The notes: generated by a model not told the origin, from the sequence alone. 64,000 bases of DNA from Rugosibacter sp. (GCA_004322535.1 SCUZ01000056.1:1-64000); one strand, 5' to 3'. Positions 18,339 through 28,330 are shown, counted from the stretch's first letter. Translations and numbers: made by a program.

Positions 18339-19208
18339 TCAATGCAAGCCAGAAGACGGTGTGGCGGTAATATCACGTGCAATACCATCTTTCAGCTTTA
18401 ATGCACTTTCAGCATGCACCCAGTCGATACGCTCCGTCAACGATTTTTCGCGGGCCAACTGCTCTAGCGCTGCCATGGAAACACCTCCGCGATTATAACT
18501 ATCCCGCTGTACCTCAAGGAAAATACGCCCTGCAGATTCTGTCATGAGCAACGGATTGTAAATAATACGGCCCGCTGCTCCCTGCGATACTTGCGCAAAG
18601 AGTGCTTCGATATCATCAGGGTGCAGCCGAATGCAGCCATGGCTTTGAAAATGATAAACACTTGCGGGTGCGATAGTGCCATGAATTCCGATGGAGTCAA
18701 GACTCAGCCCCAGCCAGTATTTACCCAGCGGATTATCCGACCCCGGAGGCACCCTCGTTTTAACTTCCTTGCCTGTGCGTCGCATCTCTTCCTGTATGGA
18801 TCGCGGCACGATCCATGTTTTGTTATCCGATTTATTGATGATGCTGAATTCACCCGCCGGTGTCCGCCAAGTCGGTTTGCCCAGCCCTACCGGATACGCG
18901 GCAACAAGCTGAGCATCACGGAAAAAATAAAGCATGCGCTGCGGCAAATTGATGAGCAAGCCATTTTCTAGCACGGCTGGCACAATATGCCGGTTGTCGA
19001 TCGTTATTTTTTGTCCAGGGTTCAGATGAGCATTAACCTTCAAGGCATTTTCACGTGCCAGTACTTCTGGCGCAGCACCAAAGCGCGCACCGATCTTGAT
19101 CAGCGAGTCACCCGCCTGTACGCTATAGTCAAACACGCCATCAGTAACAGTCAAAACTGGAGACTCTGCCTTGGCCCATGGGAGATAGATCAGGCAAACC
19201 GCCAGCAA
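18339..19208 (-). CDS. L,D-transpeptidase with LysM domain
   Basis: Periplasmic YkuD-type L,D-transpeptidase that makes 3-3 cross-links or attaches proteins to peptidoglycan. An N-terminal hydrophobic signal ends at AKA-ES. A LysM domain (about 26-70, YSVQAGDSLIKIGARFG) is followed by the catalytic domain with IGIHGT (H176) and the active-site motif SHGCIRL (C192). Length is about 289 residues, similar to the ErfK/YbiS group. The start is unclear: TTG at 19208 is the only standard start I can defend, yet the frame stays open upstream to an ISLPRVLWHG stretch that would improve the signal peptide, so a rare start is possible. It is followed by the DUF882 gene. Confidence 0.9.
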   Translation of the reverse strand: MLAVCLIYLPWAKAESPVLTVTDGVFDYSVQAGDSLIKIGARFGAAPEVLARENALKVNAHLNPGQKITIDNRHIVPAVLENGLLINLPQRMLYFFRDAQLVAAYPVGLGKPTWRTPAGEFSIINKSDNKTWIVPRSIQEEMRRTGKEVKTRVPPGSDNPLGKYWLGLSLDSIGIHGTIAPASVYHFQSHGCIRLHPDDIEALFAQVSQGAAGRIIYNPLLMTESAGRIFLEVQRDSYNRGGVSMAALEQLAREKSLTERIDWVHAESALKLKDGIARDITATPSSGLH

Positions 19209-19530
19209 GCCGTGCCATAAGACTCGAGGTAGTGAAATAAGCTATGTCTCCACGTTCAGTTTTTTAACCTGGCTCAGGTGTGTGTTTGACACTGGCAGAT
19301 GTAGCACTTGCTTCATGTGCTTCCCTTTTTTCGCTGGCAAGTTGATTAATTAGCGGCGTTGATTCTTTAAAAAATAACCGGTGAATCATCTACCTTGCTG
19401 ACGATGCAAATCTATCACAGCATAGGTGCGCAATTCCGGCTTGTTCGCGGGCCTCGCCCTCCTGCTATGTACAAGACATCAATACCCGCTGGTACACTGA
19501 CGTGGCGATACATCTTTATTGATTACCAGC
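19209..19530. other. 322-bp divergent intergenic region (L,D-transpeptidase / bioA)
   Basis: No gene seen. It must hold promoters for the minus-strand cell-wall pair and for bioA. A TTGACA lies at about 19288 on the plus strand but no good -10 at 16-18 bases was found. I see no clear BirA-type operator. Confidence 0.5.
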
Positions 19531-20814
19531 ATGCCCACTAGAAAACCCATTGCCGCGCTTGATTCCACGCTTGATTGCATTTGGCTGCCCTATACCCAAA
19601 TGGCCACCGCGCCACCTCCTCAAATCGCCGTAGCAACCCACGGTGTGCGCATCGCCTTGGACAATGGACGTGAGCTGATTGATGGCACCTCCTCCTGGTG
19701 GACAGCCTGCCATGGCTACAACCATCCGCACATTCACGCAGCGGTAAGCCACCAGCTTGATGTCATGCCGCATGTCATGTTTGGCGGCCTGGTACATGAG
19801 CCCGCCTTAAGGCTTGCCTCACGCTTGAGCGCGCTATTGCCGGGCGATCTGGAGCGCGTCTTCTTCACCGAGTCCGGCTCGGTCGCAGTTGAAGTTGCGC
19901 TCAAAATGGCACGCCAGTACTGGATCAACGGTGGCCAACCCAAACGCCAGCGCATCATTCACTTTCGCCACAGCTATCACGGCGACACGTTTGCCACCAT
20001 GGCAATCTGCGATCCTGAAGAGGGCATGCATACACGGTTTGCCGCTGTCATGCCCCAGGAAATCATGGCTGAATTGCCCACAGACGAAACCAGCCACGCG
20101 GCTTTTGACCAATGTCTGGCACTGCATGCTCATGAAGTTGCCGCGGTGATTATTGAACCGCTGGTACAAGGCGCGGGCGGCATGAAAATGCATGATGCCC
20201 CAACGCTAGCCAGAGTAGCCGCAAGTTGCACACGGCATAATGTGTTGTTGATCGCGGACGAAATCATGACCGGCTTTGGACGCACGGGGCGCCTGTTCGC
20301 CTGCGAAGAAGCGGAAATAACACCCGACATCATGTGTCTTTCCAAGGCGCTCACCGGCGGCACAGTCGCATTGGCCGCTACCGTGGCACGGCGTCATGTA
20401 TTCGAAGCCTTTCTCGGCAGTGACCCGGCCGCCGCTTTAATGCATGGCCCGACGTTTATGGCAAATCCGCTGGCGTGTGCCGCAGCGCATGCCTCGCTCG
20501 ACCTGTTCGCGCAGGAGCCACGCCTGGCGCAGGTGGCTGCCATAGAGCTGCAACTAAAAGACGAACTCGCGCCTTGTCGTCAATTTGCACATGTCAATGA
20601 TGTGCGCGTCAAGGGCGCCATTGGTGTCGTTGAAATGCGCGGAGCAATTAACCTCACCGCTTATCGCACACGGTTTGCAGAACTGGGGGTGTGGGTGCGG
20701 CCCTTTGGCAATGTGGTTTATCTAATGCCACCCTTTATCATTTCCCCGCAGGATCTGCGCACGCTGACAAGCGCGATCGTACAGGTAATGAGCGAGTACG
20801 CTGATAACAATTAA
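19531..20814 (+). CDS. bioA: Adenosylmethionine-8-amino-7-oxononanoate aminotransferase
   Basis: PLP class III aminotransferase that converts KAPA to DAPA in biotin synthesis using S-adenosylmethionine as amino donor. ATG 19531 gives 427 residues, close to E. coli BioA (429); an upstream in-frame TTG is less likely. N-terminal WLPYTQM and SSWWTACHGYNHPH are hallmarks of BioA as opposed to other class III enzymes. The PLP site has LIADEIMTGFGRTG and the lysine in CLSKALTGG (about residue 272). The C-terminal VWVRPFGNVVYLMPP is also typical. It stands alone; bioD lies 5.4 kb upstream on the other strand. No clear ribosome-binding site precedes the start. Confidence 0.96.
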   Translation: MPTRKPIAALDSTLDCIWLPYTQMATAPPPQIAVATHGVRIALDNGRELIDGTSSWWTACHGYNHPHIHAAVSHQLDVMPHVMFGGLVHEPALRLASRLSALLPGDLERVFFTESGSVAVEVALKMARQYWINGGQPKRQRIIHFRHSYHGDTFATMAICDPEEGMHTRFAAVMPQEIMAELPTDETSHAAFDQCLALHAHEVAAVIIEPLVQGAGGMKMHDAPTLARVAASCTRHNVLLIADEIMTGFGRTGRLFACEEAEITPDIMCLSKALTGGTVALAATVARRHVFEAFLGSDPAAALMHGPTFMANPLACAAAHASLDLFAQEPRLAQVAAIELQLKDELAPCRQFAHVNDVRVKGAIGVVEMRGAINLTAYRTRFAELGVWVRPFGNVVYLMPPFIISPQDLRTLTSAIVQVMSEYADNN

Positions 20815-20858
20815 ACAACAAGCAACGCAAAAATAAGCACTCGGCAGCTTTAACTCGC

Positions 20859-21104
20859 CTATTTACGATACCAGTACAAACCAAAGCATAACGCAACGCC
20901 AACGCCATAGAGCAAGCGCGTGTCGGTTATTGCGTAGGGATAGAGCATTAGCGTAATCCCCAGCCATTTGCAGGGCGTCAAAGAGGATTTTTTGCCATGC
21001 CGATAAGCAACCCAGCCAATCAAACTAAACAGGATTGCCCCGAAAATATAGGCCGGGCTTGGCAGCGTAAGTCCTAAGGACTCCAGTGTTTTCAGCTCAT
21101 CCAT
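20859..21104 (-). CDS. Small integral membrane protein, unknown
   Basis: A predicted protein of 81 residues from ATG 21104 (an upstream GTG would add 19). It has three hydrophobic stretches: AYIFGAILFSLIGWVAY, WLGITLMLYPYAIT and LLYGVGVALCFGLYWY, separated by RHGKK and short polar turns, so it is probably an inner-membrane protein with two or three spans. I do not recognise a family with certainty. It converges on bioA and lies just after the disordered-protein gene on the same strand, with 78 bp between. Confidence 0.6.
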   Translation of the reverse strand: MDELKTLESLGLTLPSPAYIFGAILFSLIGWVAYRHGKKSSLTPCKWLGITLMLYPYAITDTRLLYGVGVALCFGLYWYRK

Positions 21105-21182
21105 GGTTGAGGCTGCCAGGGGTAAGCCATGAGTTCGCCATGCGTTAAAACGACGCAACACGCTAACATGGCGCTTAAACCA

Positions 21183-21920
21183 TTAAATCTTATCGGGCGG
21201 ACGCGGCCCACGACGGGGTTTTTTAAAGAAACGCTTGGCAGGCCGTGGCGTATCTGCACCACCGGCCCCATGGGGTACCGCTGTGCCGGGACCACCAGGA
21301 CCAGCGTTTGGCACTGAACCATGTGCGCCATGTGCACCATTGGGTCGGTGATGACGTCCTGCATTAGGTGACGACGCAGGGCGCCGCCCCGGCTCTGCAA
21401 AACGGCTCGGCTTTTGATGGCGCCCGACATTGATATCGACATTTGGCGACTGCACTCGATTGCCTGGTGCAAGCTGGATCTCAAGCTCGATCAATTCGTC
21501 CCACAACGCATCAGTGCGATCACGATCAGGAATCGCCAGCAGTTCGCGTAAACGGCGACGTGGATCAGGCATGGGCGGCGTAGCAGGCTTGAATTCTGCT
21601 GGCTGAGTAGCCCGCGCAACGGACACTGGGTCTGGTGTGGAAAACCCTGGAACGAAAGATGCTGGTTCAGTAGCATTTGTCTCTGGCACAGGAGAATCAG
21701 CCAGTTTTTCGAACGCGACTTCAATCGTGGCCTCACCCGGTGCCTTATCCGAAACTTCAAGCACGGCATCAATCGTGGGGACAATCGTCTTTTCAACCGA
21801 CTTTCTGACGGTTCTTTTAACCGGACTTTGAAGCGGAGCTTCAACCACCGATTCAGCTGATTTTTCAACTGTGTTTTCAGTTATTTCCATGGGCTGTTCC
21901 GGGATGGATTGTTCATTCAT
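21183..21920 (-). CDS. Low-complexity, probably disordered protein
   Basis: The 245-residue product is dominated by acidic/Val/Glu-rich sequence in the first half and by Pro, Gly, His and Arg in the last third, ending in a very basic KRFFKKPRRGPRPP tail. A short ordered core of about 35 residues (RRLRELLAIPDRDRTDALWD and following ELIELEIQL) sits in the middle. The basic tail suggests binding to nucleic acid, comparable to the tails of some ribosome-associated proteins, but this is a guess; I do not recognise the family. It is followed by the small membrane protein and lies downstream of apbC on the same strand. Confidence 0.65.
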   Translation of the reverse strand: MNEQSIPEQPMEITENTVEKSAESVVEAPLQSPVKRTVRKSVEKTIVPTIDAVLEVSDKAPGEATIEVAFEKLADSPVPETNATEPASFVPGFSTPDPVSVARATQPAEFKPATPPMPDPRRRLRELLAIPDRDRTDALWDELIELEIQLAPGNRVQSPNVDINVGRHQKPSRFAEPGRRPASSPNAGRHHRPNGAHGAHGSVPNAGPGGPGTAVPHGAGGADTPRPAKRFFKKPRRGPRPPDKI

Positions 21921-22020
21921 GGGAATATTTCGCCTGAAATAAATTACATACTGTCATAAGCACTCCTGCACTCCTTTTACTGCGCACTTTGCACGGGTTT
22001 GACATCAATCCAGCCTCATT

Positions 22021-22046
22021 GCGCCGTATCACCAGCGCCGACTTTT
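22021..22046 (-). repeat. Reference copy of the 26-bp family, at the apbC stop codon
   Basis: Read on the minus strand: AAAAGTCGGCGCTGG, TGATA, CGGCGC. It is identical over 26 bases to 38042-38067 in argJ. Its first base is the last base of the apbC TGA stop codon on the minus strand, so it lies immediately 3' of that gene. Confidence 0.9.
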
Positions 22047-23146
22047 CATGTGTTCTGAATGACAATTTTCGGAAACTTGCTCGTCTGATCTTGTGCTTGC
22101 TCAGCCATTTTTATCGCAAGCCGACGAGCGATGGTGGCGTAAATCGCAGCAATACGGCCATCGGGTTCGGCAACAACAGTCGGCCTGCCAGAATCCGTCT
22201 GTTCGCGAATCGCGATATCCAGTGGCAGCGCACCAAGCAATTCGATATCATAATCCTTTGCCATGCGGTCGCCACCACCACTGCCAAAAATCGACTCTGC
22301 GTGACCGCACTGCGAACAAATATGGATACTCATATTTTCCACAACGCCCAAGATCGGCACGCCAACCTTCTGGAACATTTTAAGCCCTTTGCGCGCATCC
22401 AGCAACGCAATATCCTGCGGTGTCGTCACAATAACCGCTCCCGTGACCGGCACTTGCTGCGCCAGGGTCAGTTGAATATCGCCCGTGCCGGGTGGCATAT
22501 CAACAATCAGGTAATCGACATCCTGCCAACGCGTTTCATTGAGCAACTGCATCAGTGCTTGAGTCACCATCGGGCCGCGCCATACCATCGGCTGCTCAGG
22601 GTCAATCAGCAAACCAATCGACATGGCTTGTATGCCATGCGCCATCATGGGCAAAATACCCTTGCCTTCAACAGCCTCAGGTTGGCCATGAATGCCCAGC
22701 ATTTGTGGTAGCGATGGTCCATAAATATCGGCATCCAGAATGCCTGCCGTCGCGCCTTCCCTCATCAGTGCCAGCGCCAGATTCACGGCGGTGGTGGATT
22801 TCCCTACCCCGCCTTTGCCGCTGGCCACGGCGATGATATTTTTTACGCCGGGGATCAATTTCACCCCACGCTGTACCGCATGCGCAACGACGGTCGAATA
22901 AACATGGGCAGTTATCTTGCCAATATCCGGAATACCTTGCAAGCCTGCAACCACCAGCGCATGCAACACTTCTAGCTGGCTTTTAGCCGGGTAGCCCAGC
23001 GCCACATCCAGCGTGACATCCGCGCCCGAAACCTGAATATTTTTAACACTGCGGCTGGATACAAAATCCCGACCGGTATTGGGGTCAAGCACACCCTTTA
23101 ATGCATTCTGAATCGTGTGTTCGGTTATTTGTGCGGAAGTTGTCAT
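22046..23146 (-). CDS. apbC: Iron-sulfur cluster carrier protein (Mrp/ApbC)
   Basis: P-loop ATPase that carries Fe-S clusters to target proteins. The product has 366 residues with an N-terminal DUF59/MIP18-like domain (DPNTGRDFVSSRSVKNIQV, about 1-90), then the deviant Walker A GKGGVGKSTTAVNLALAL (about 106-123), DADIYGPSLPQMLG, and the cluster-binding CSQCGH. The metG gene is divergent across a 207-bp gap, a common arrangement in betaproteobacteria. The stop codon abuts a copy of the 26-bp repeat, and no canonical terminator is seen. Confidence 0.95.
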   Translation of the reverse strand: MTTSAQITEHTIQNALKGVLDPNTGRDFVSSRSVKNIQVSGADVTLDVALGYPAKSQLEVLHALVVAGLQGIPDIGKITAHVYSTVVAHAVQRGVKLIPGVKNIIAVASGKGGVGKSTTAVNLALALMREGATAGILDADIYGPSLPQMLGIHGQPEAVEGKGILPMMAHGIQAMSIGLLIDPEQPMVWRGPMVTQALMQLLNETRWQDVDYLIVDMPPGTGDIQLTLAQQVPVTGAVIVTTPQDIALLDARKGLKMFQKVGVPILGVVENMSIHICSQCGHAESIFGSGGGDRMAKDYDIELLGALPLDIAIREQTDSGRPTVVAEPDGRIAAIYATIARRLAIKMAEQAQDQTSKFPKIVIQNT

Positions 23147-23353
23147 GGCAGCAGGGGCGAAGGTAATTCCAAAATAAATCTAAATAATTCCAGATGGATC
23201 TGGCCGTTCTTTGAGTTGGCGGTTCGATGAGTATTCGCTAACTTGATACTGACACATTATACCAAGTGAAACCTGCGCTGCTCCCTAGAGCAGCCAAGCC
23301 TTTGCTAAACTTGACAGCTAACCGAACCTTACTTAACTTACTCACATAACGCC

Positions 23354-25417
23354 ATGGCTCGCAAAATTCTTGTCACCAGTGCCCTGCCCTACGCCAACGG
23401 CGCGATTCATCTTGGTCATCTGGTGGGCTATATGCAAACCGACATCTGGGTGCGCCTGCAAAAGCTGCGCGGCCGCGAATGCTGGTATGTCTGCGCTGAT
23501 GATACGCATGGCACGCCCATCATGTTACGCGCCGAAAAAGAAGGTATTACGCCCGAGCAACTCATCGCCAGCATGCATATTGATCACAGCCGCGACTTCG
23601 CTGGCTTTCATGTAGCCTTCGATAATTATTACACCACGCACTCGGATGAGACGCGTCTTTATGCCGAAGAAATTTACGCAAAACTCAAAACCGTTGGCTT
23701 GATTGATGTGCGCTCCATCGAGCAATATTACGACCCGATCAAACACATGTTTCTGCCCGACCGCTTCATCAAGGGCGAGTGTCCCAAATGTGGCGCCAAA
23801 GATCAATATGGTGATTCCTGCGAAGTCTGCGGCGCGGCCTATGCGCCCACCGACTTGAAAGACCCGTATTCGGCGATATCCGGCGCCAAGCCGGAATTAC
23901 GCTCATCCGAACATTATTTTTTCAAGCTCTCCGACCCGCGCTGTCAAGACTTTTTACGTCAATGGACAAGCGAAACAGGCCGGCTGCAAATCGAGGCCAC
24001 CAACAAGCTGCAAGAATGGTTGGGCCACCCGGGAGAAAACAAACTCACCGATTGGGACATCTCGCGCGACGCACCGTATTTCGGCTTTGAAATTCCCGAT
24101 GCGCCCGGCAAATATTTTTACGTCTGGCTCGACGCGCCCATCGGTTACATGGGTTCATTCCGTAATCTGTGTGCTAAAAAAGGGCTCGATTTCGACGAAT
24201 TCTGGGGCAGAAATTCCACCGCCGAGCTCTACCATTTCATCGGCAAAGACATTCTTTACTTTCATGCCCTGTTCTGGCCCGCCGAACTTGAATTCGCGGG
24301 TTATCGCACGCCCACACAAGTGTTTGCCCACGGTTTTCTCACCGTGGATGGTGCCAAGATGAGCAAATCACGCGGCACATTCATCACTGCCGAATCCTAT
24401 CTGGCGCAAGGCCTCAACCCGGAATGGCTGCGCTACTACTTCGCCGCCAAGCTCAATGGCTCCATGGAAGACATTGATCTGAACCTGGATGACTTTGTCA
24501 GCCGCGTGAATTCCGATCTCATCGGAAAATACATCAACATCGCCAGTCGCGCAGCGGGTTTTATCGAGAAACACTTTGCGGGCAAATTGCTGGACGAAGA
24601 TTTTCATGAGCGTCTGCGCACCTACCTGCCTGACGTTGCACTTGCCGCCGACGAAATTGCGCAGTATTACGAAACCCGCGATTTTGCCCGCGCCACCCGC
24701 CGCATCATGGCCTTGGCCGATCAGGTGAACCAGTACGTTGATCATCATCAACCCTGGAAACTGGCCAAACACGGGGGGAAAGAACGCGAATTACATGTGG
24801 TGTGTACAACCCTGATCAATGCCTTTCGCCTGCTCACGCTGTATCTCAAACCCATCCTTCCCAAACTCGCGCAACGTGCCGAAGAATTTCTCAACATTGC
24901 ACCGCTTCACTGGACCGATGCCGGCCACCTGCTGCCGCCATCGCATCTCATCAACCCGTATGAACACCTCATGCAGCGTATCGAACCAAAACAGATTGAA
25001 GCACTCCTCGCCGTTAATCGCGAAACCATGACAACGCCCACAGCACCAATCGAAGCATCGCTCTCCGCCCCGGAATTTTCCCCCATCATCGGCATTGAGG
25101 ATTTCAGCAAGATTGACCTGCGCATTGCCCGCATCAGCGATGCGCAACATGTGGAAGGTGCTGACAAGCTGATCCGCCTGACGTTGGATTTGGGCAATGA
25201 AACACGGCAAGTCTTCGCTGGCATCAAGTCCGCTTACGATCCGGCGCAGCTGATTGGTCGACTCACCGTCATGGTGGCCAACCTCGCGCCGCGCAAGATG
25301 AAATTCGGTCTTTCCGAAGGCATGGTGCTGGCCGCCTCCGACCCTGATGGAAAGTCACCCGGGCTTTTTCTGTTGTCCCCCGACAGCGGCGCACAACCGG
25401 GTATGCGTGTTAAATAA
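23354..25417 (+). CDS. metG: Methionyl-tRNA synthetase
   Basis: Charges tRNA-Met with methionine. The product has 687 residues with the full MetG1 architecture: HIGH-type motif HLGH in [11 protein letters not shown] near residue 20, a connective zinc region [18 protein letters not shown] (about 143-160), the KMSKS motif in [10 protein letters not shown] near 335, an anticodon-binding helical domain, and a C-terminal dimerising tRNA-binding domain ([20 protein letters not shown], about 590 to the end). The start is ATG 23354. Transcription is divergent from apbC. Confidence 0.97.
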   Translation: MARKILVTSALPYANGAIHLGHLVGYMQTDIWVRLQKLRGRECWYVCADDTHGTPIMLRAEKEGITPEQLIASMHIDHSRDFAGFHVAFDNYYTTHSDETRLYAEEIYAKLKTVGLIDVRSIEQYYDPIKHMFLPDRFIKGECPKCGAKDQYGDSCEVCGAAYAPTDLKDPYSAISGAKPELRSSEHYFFKLSDPRCQDFLRQWTSETGRLQIEATNKLQEWLGHPGENKLTDWDISRDAPYFGFEIPDAPGKYFYVWLDAPIGYMGSFRNLCAKKGLDFDEFWGRNSTAELYHFIGKDILYFHALFWPAELEFAGYRTPTQVFAHGFLTVDGAKMSKSRGTFITAESYLAQGLNPEWLRYYFAAKLNGSMEDIDLNLDDFVSRVNSDLIGKYINIASRAAGFIEKHFAGKLLDEDFHERLRTYLPDVALAADEIAQYYETRDFARATRRIMALADQVNQYVDHHQPWKLAKHGGKERELHVVCTTLINAFRLLTLYLKPILPKLAQRAEEFLNIAPLHWTDAGHLLPPSHLINPYEHLMQRIEPKQIEALLAVNRETMTTPTAPIEASLSAPEFSPIIGIEDFSKIDLRIARISDAQHVEGADKLIRLTLDLGNETRQVFAGIKSAYDPAQLIGRLTVMVANLAPRKMKFGLSEGMVLAASDPDGKSPGLFLLSPDSGAQPGMRVK

Positions 25418-25507
25418 ATTGACACATATGTTCATTTCTCGACAAATTATTAATAGTTCTGTTGAAAAATATCGTATAACTAATTGATATAAATATAATT
25501 TAAATAA

Positions 25508-25523
25508 TGGCATGTTACGTGCT
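25508..25523 (+). promoter_or_regulatory. Candidate sigma-54 promoter for the prepilin gene
   Basis: TGGCATG, four bases, GTGCT: the invariant GG and GC are ten bases apart and 11 or so of the consensus positions (TGGCAYG-N4-TTGCW) agree. It ends about 40 bp before the prepilin ATG. Pilin genes in several proteobacteria use sigma-54, which makes it plausible. The surrounding 145 bp is AT-rich and also contains sigma-70-like boxes. Confidence 0.45.
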
Positions 25524-25562
25524 TTACGTTTTATGTCACTTTTCTTAATTTAAAGGAAAATC

Positions 25563-26243
25563 ATGCGTAGCAAACAATCCGGTTTTACCCTCGTCGAAAT
25601 CGCCATTGTGCTGGTTATCATTGGCTTGCTGTTAGGCGGCGTATTGAAGGGTCAGGAACTGATCAACAGCGCGAAAGTGAAAAACATGATCGGCGACTTC
25701 CGCACAACCTCTACCTTTGTGTATGCTTATCAAGATCGCTTTCGCGCACTGCCTGGTGACGATCTTGGTGCAGTTGCCCATGTCGGCGCAGCAGCAGCGG
25801 CAACTGCTATTGCAGGTTCCGCAGTTGGCGATGGCCGCATCAATGGTGCATGGAACAGTGCAGTCAACACCAACGAGAGCTTCCTCTTCTGGGAGCAAGT
25901 AAGGCGAGCTGGACTAGCTTCCGGTACGACTGACCTAGCTTCTCCAGACTACCTTCCCCGCAATGCAGACGGTGGTCTCCTGGGTATTACTGGCGACCGG
26001 GTTTTAACAACTGACGTATTTCCTGGGACATTTTATGTCTGTTCCGCTGGCATTCAAGGTCGCATCGCTCGTCAAATCGACACAACGATGGACGATGGGA
26101 ATACTTCAACAGGTACCGTTCGCGTAATCGGGACTGTGCCAGAAAACGAGGCTTCCCCTGCCGGGCTCAGCACCGCCGCTACTGGAACAAACATTACTGT
26201 AAATGACGATGCAAAACGCTTTACCGTTTGCGTGGCTTATTAA
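25563..26243 (+). CDS. Type IV prepilin-like protein
   Basis: Secreted pilin or pseudopilin precursor. The N-terminus MRSKQSGFTLVEIAIVL is the class III signal: short basic leader, cleavage after G7, F8 methylated, and E12 at mature position +5, followed by a hydrophobic helix. The next segment, GQELINSAKVKNMIGDF and then YQDRFRALPGDD, marks a pilin subgroup common in betaproteobacteria. The 226-residue product has two cysteines late in the chain (VCSAG and FTVCVAY) that could form the pilin disulfide loop. AAAGGAAAATC gives a good ribosome-binding site. No assembly genes are near, so it stands alone, with its own promoter region and terminator. Confidence 0.9.
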   Translation: MRSKQSGFTLVEIAIVLVIIGLLLGGVLKGQELINSAKVKNMIGDFRTTSTFVYAYQDRFRALPGDDLGAVAHVGAAAAATAIAGSAVGDGRINGAWNSAVNTNESFLFWEQVRRAGLASGTTDLASPDYLPRNADGGLLGITGDRVLTTDVFPGTFYVCSAGIQGRIARQIDTTMDDGNTSTGTVRVIGTVPENEASPAGLSTAATGTNITVNDDAKRFTVCVAY

Positions 26244-26265
26244 ATAAACAAAAAAATTTGCTCCT

Positions 26266-26299
26266 AATTAAATACGGCCCTCAAGGGCCGTATTTAATT
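26266..26299. terminator. Bidirectional terminator between prepilin and Kef-type antiporter
   Basis: A perfect 16-bp inverted repeat: AATTAAATACGGCCCT, two bases, and its complement. A/T-rich outer arms and a GC core serve as a terminator on both strands for the two convergent genes. It overlaps the antiporter stop codon (26294-26296). Confidence 0.85.
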
Positions 26300-28267
26300 C
26301 CCTCGCAACAGCGCACCCTCACCCGCCACAACTGCTGACGCTGTTCCCAGCAGCACCACCACATCCCCTTCCATCAATTCCAGCAATGGTTCCGGCTTCA
26401 AGCCACGTTGCGAGCGGCGTCGAATCGCCGTCATGCCAGCGCCGACTTTTGCCAGATCAAGGTCAGCCACGCAGTGGCCAATGGCCCATGCGCCTGGCGT
26501 TAGGGTTACTGCATGCAGACGCGGCTGATCGGCATCCGTCAGTTGCTCGCCTGCATCCGTCGCACCATGAAAAAAGCCGCGTAGCAAGGCATAGTGCTGT
26601 TCGCGCATCTCACGCAGACGCTTGATCACTTTGTGCATTGGAATGCCCGACAGCGCCAGCGCATGAGTGGCCAGCATCACACTGGATTCCAGCGCCTCGG
26701 GCACCACTTCGGCTGCACCGGCGGCGTAGAGTTTTTCCATGTCTTCCTCGTTGCGCGCACGCGAAACAATCGGCACCTCCGGTCGCAATTCACGCACGCG
26801 GTGAATCACACGCAAAGCCGTGGCAATATCTGCAAACGTGATGATGACCACACTGGCGCGTGCCAACCCTGCGGCGAGCAACATCTCCTTGCGCGTTCCA
26901 TCGCCCCACGAAACCGACTCGCCTGCCGCAGTTGCCGCACGGACTCGCTCAGGGTCGGGGTCCAGCGCCATGAACGAAATGCCTTCCACTTCAAGAAAGC
27001 GTGCCAAATGCTGGCCCGTGCGGCCATAACCACAAAGAATCGCGTGCTTTTCAGACGTCAGCGATTGCGCGGCAATCTGGGTGAGCTGCATCGAGCGCAT
27101 CAGCCATTCAGAGGCCACGAAACGAAACACCCAGCGGTCAGAAAACTGCACCACCAGCGGCGCCAGCAACAACGAGAGCACCAGCGCCGCCAATACAGGC
27201 TGCCATTGCAGTGGCGTGAGCAAACCCACCTCGCCGCTGCGTGCAAGCACGACAAAACCAAATTCGCCGCCCGCACACAACCACAATCCGCTACGCAATG
27301 CCGTGCCCGGCAAGCTCCCCAGCCAGCGCGAAAATCCACTGACAATCGCCAATTTCAAGCCAAGCAAAGCAACCAGCAGGCCGATCACCTTGGGCCATTC
27401 ACCGGCGATCTGCGTTAAGTCGAGGCGCATGCCGATAGAAACAAAAAACAAGCCTAACAATACGTCGCGAAAGGGCTTGATATCTTCGGCTACCTGAATC
27501 CGATAGTCAGTCTCGCCAATGAGCATACCTGCGGTAAACGCCCCTAGCGCCAAGGATAAACCTGCCTGCTCTGTCAACCAGGCCATGCCTAAGGTGACCA
27601 GCAATACATTCAGCATGAATAACTCGCTGGATTTGGTGCGTGCAATGCGATAAAACCAGGCGGAGAGCACGCGTTGCCCGGCAAACAACACCAAGCCAAG
27701 CAGCAAGGCGGCTTTCAAGCCAGCCAGCAACAGGGCTTGGGCCATAGCCTCTACCGGTTGCATCAACGCGGGAATCAACACCAGTAAAGGCACCACGGCG
27801 ATATCCTGAAACAGTAAAACACCAATCACTTCGCGACCATGCGGTGCATCCAGCTCGCCACGATCGGTCAGCAGTTTGGACAAAATCGCCGTGGATGACA
27901 TCGCCAAGGCGCCACCCAAAGCAATTCCTGCAAGCCATGACACACCCAGCAACCGGGCCAGCAGCATGGCTACCAGCGTTGACACCGCAACCTGCGCAGC
28001 ACCCAGGCCAAAAACGATACGCTTCATGCGATACAAGCGCGCTAACGAAAACTCCAAGCCGATGGAAAACATCAGAAATACCACGCCAAATTCAGCCAAG
28101 TGGCGCGTTTGCGGCGTATCAGGCACCCATCCCAACGCATGTGGCCCCATCCCTGTACCCACCAGCAGATAGCCCATGATGGGTGGCAAGCCCAGCGTGC
28201 GAAAGAGCGCAACAACACCAACCGCCGCAGCAAGTAGCAATAAAACAAGGGGCAAGGTATCGGTCAT
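26294..28267 (-). CDS. Kef/YbaL-type monovalent cation:proton antiporter
   Basis: CPA2-family inner-membrane antiporter with regulatory domains, related to KefB/KefC and YbaL, exchanging K+ (or Na+) for protons. The 657-residue product has 12 or so hydrophobic segments in its first 390 residues, with GLPPIMGYLLVG and ALAMSSTAILSKLL characteristic of the family. A TrkA-N domain with CGYGRTGQHLARFLE starts near 410 and a TrkA-C domain (PGAWAIGHCVADLD to LLGTASAVV) closes the protein. DNA coding for residues 606-615 (AKVGAGMTAI) in TrkA-C matches the 26-bp family. It is divergent from kdsD across 63 bp. Confidence 0.92.
   Translation of the reverse strand: MTDTLPLVLLLLAAAVGVVALFRTLGLPPIMGYLLVGTGMGPHALGWVPDTPQTRHLAEFGVVFLMFSIGLEFSLARLYRMKRIVFGLGAAQVAVSTLVAMLLARLLGVSWLAGIALGGALAMSSTAILSKLLTDRGELDAPHGREVIGVLLFQDIAVVPLLVLIPALMQPVEAMAQALLLAGLKAALLLGLVLFAGQRVLSAWFYRIARTKSSELFMLNVLLVTLGMAWLTEQAGLSLALGAFTAGMLIGETDYRIQVAEDIKPFRDVLLGLFFVSIGMRLDLTQIAGEWPKVIGLLVALLGLKLAIVSGFSRWLGSLPGTALRSGLWLCAGGEFGFVVLARSGEVGLLTPLQWQPVLAALVLSLLLAPLVVQFSDRWVFRFVASEWLMRSMQLTQIAAQSLTSEKHAILCGYGRTGQHLARFLEVEGISFMALDPDPERVRAATAAGESVSWGDGTRKEMLLAAGLARASVVIITFADIATALRVIHRVRELRPEVPIVSRARNEEDMEKLYAAGAAEVVPEALESSVMLATHALALSGIPMHKVIKRLREMREQHYALLRGFFHGATDAGEQLTDADQPRLHAVTLTPGAWAIGHCVADLDLAKVGAGMTAIRRRSQRGLKPEPLLELMEGDVVVLLGTASAVVAGEGALLRGN
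26425..26450 (-). repeat. 26-bp family copy inside the Kef-type antiporter gene (21/26)
   Basis: On the coding strand AAAAGTCGGCGCTGG is intact, followed by CATGA and CGGCGA. It encodes KVGAGMTA, the same frame as in yhdP and pepN. The protein length here looks normal for a TrkA-C domain. Confidence 0.7.
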
Positions 28268-28330
28268 CGCTCAGGAAAATGTCTGTGGGTGATGGTTATA
28301 ATTTGCCACTATCATAAACGCCACCCGCCC

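Noticed and set aside
26594..27418. A 274-codon plus-strand frame opposite the Kef-type antiporter
   Set aside because: Antisense to a conserved protein; composition (Q, R, H rich) is that of a complementary-strand artefact.
28274..28302. Promoter for kdsD from TATAAT at 28297
   Set aside because: The -10 hexamer is perfect but nothing resembling TTGACA lies 16-18 bases upstream, so I did not call it.
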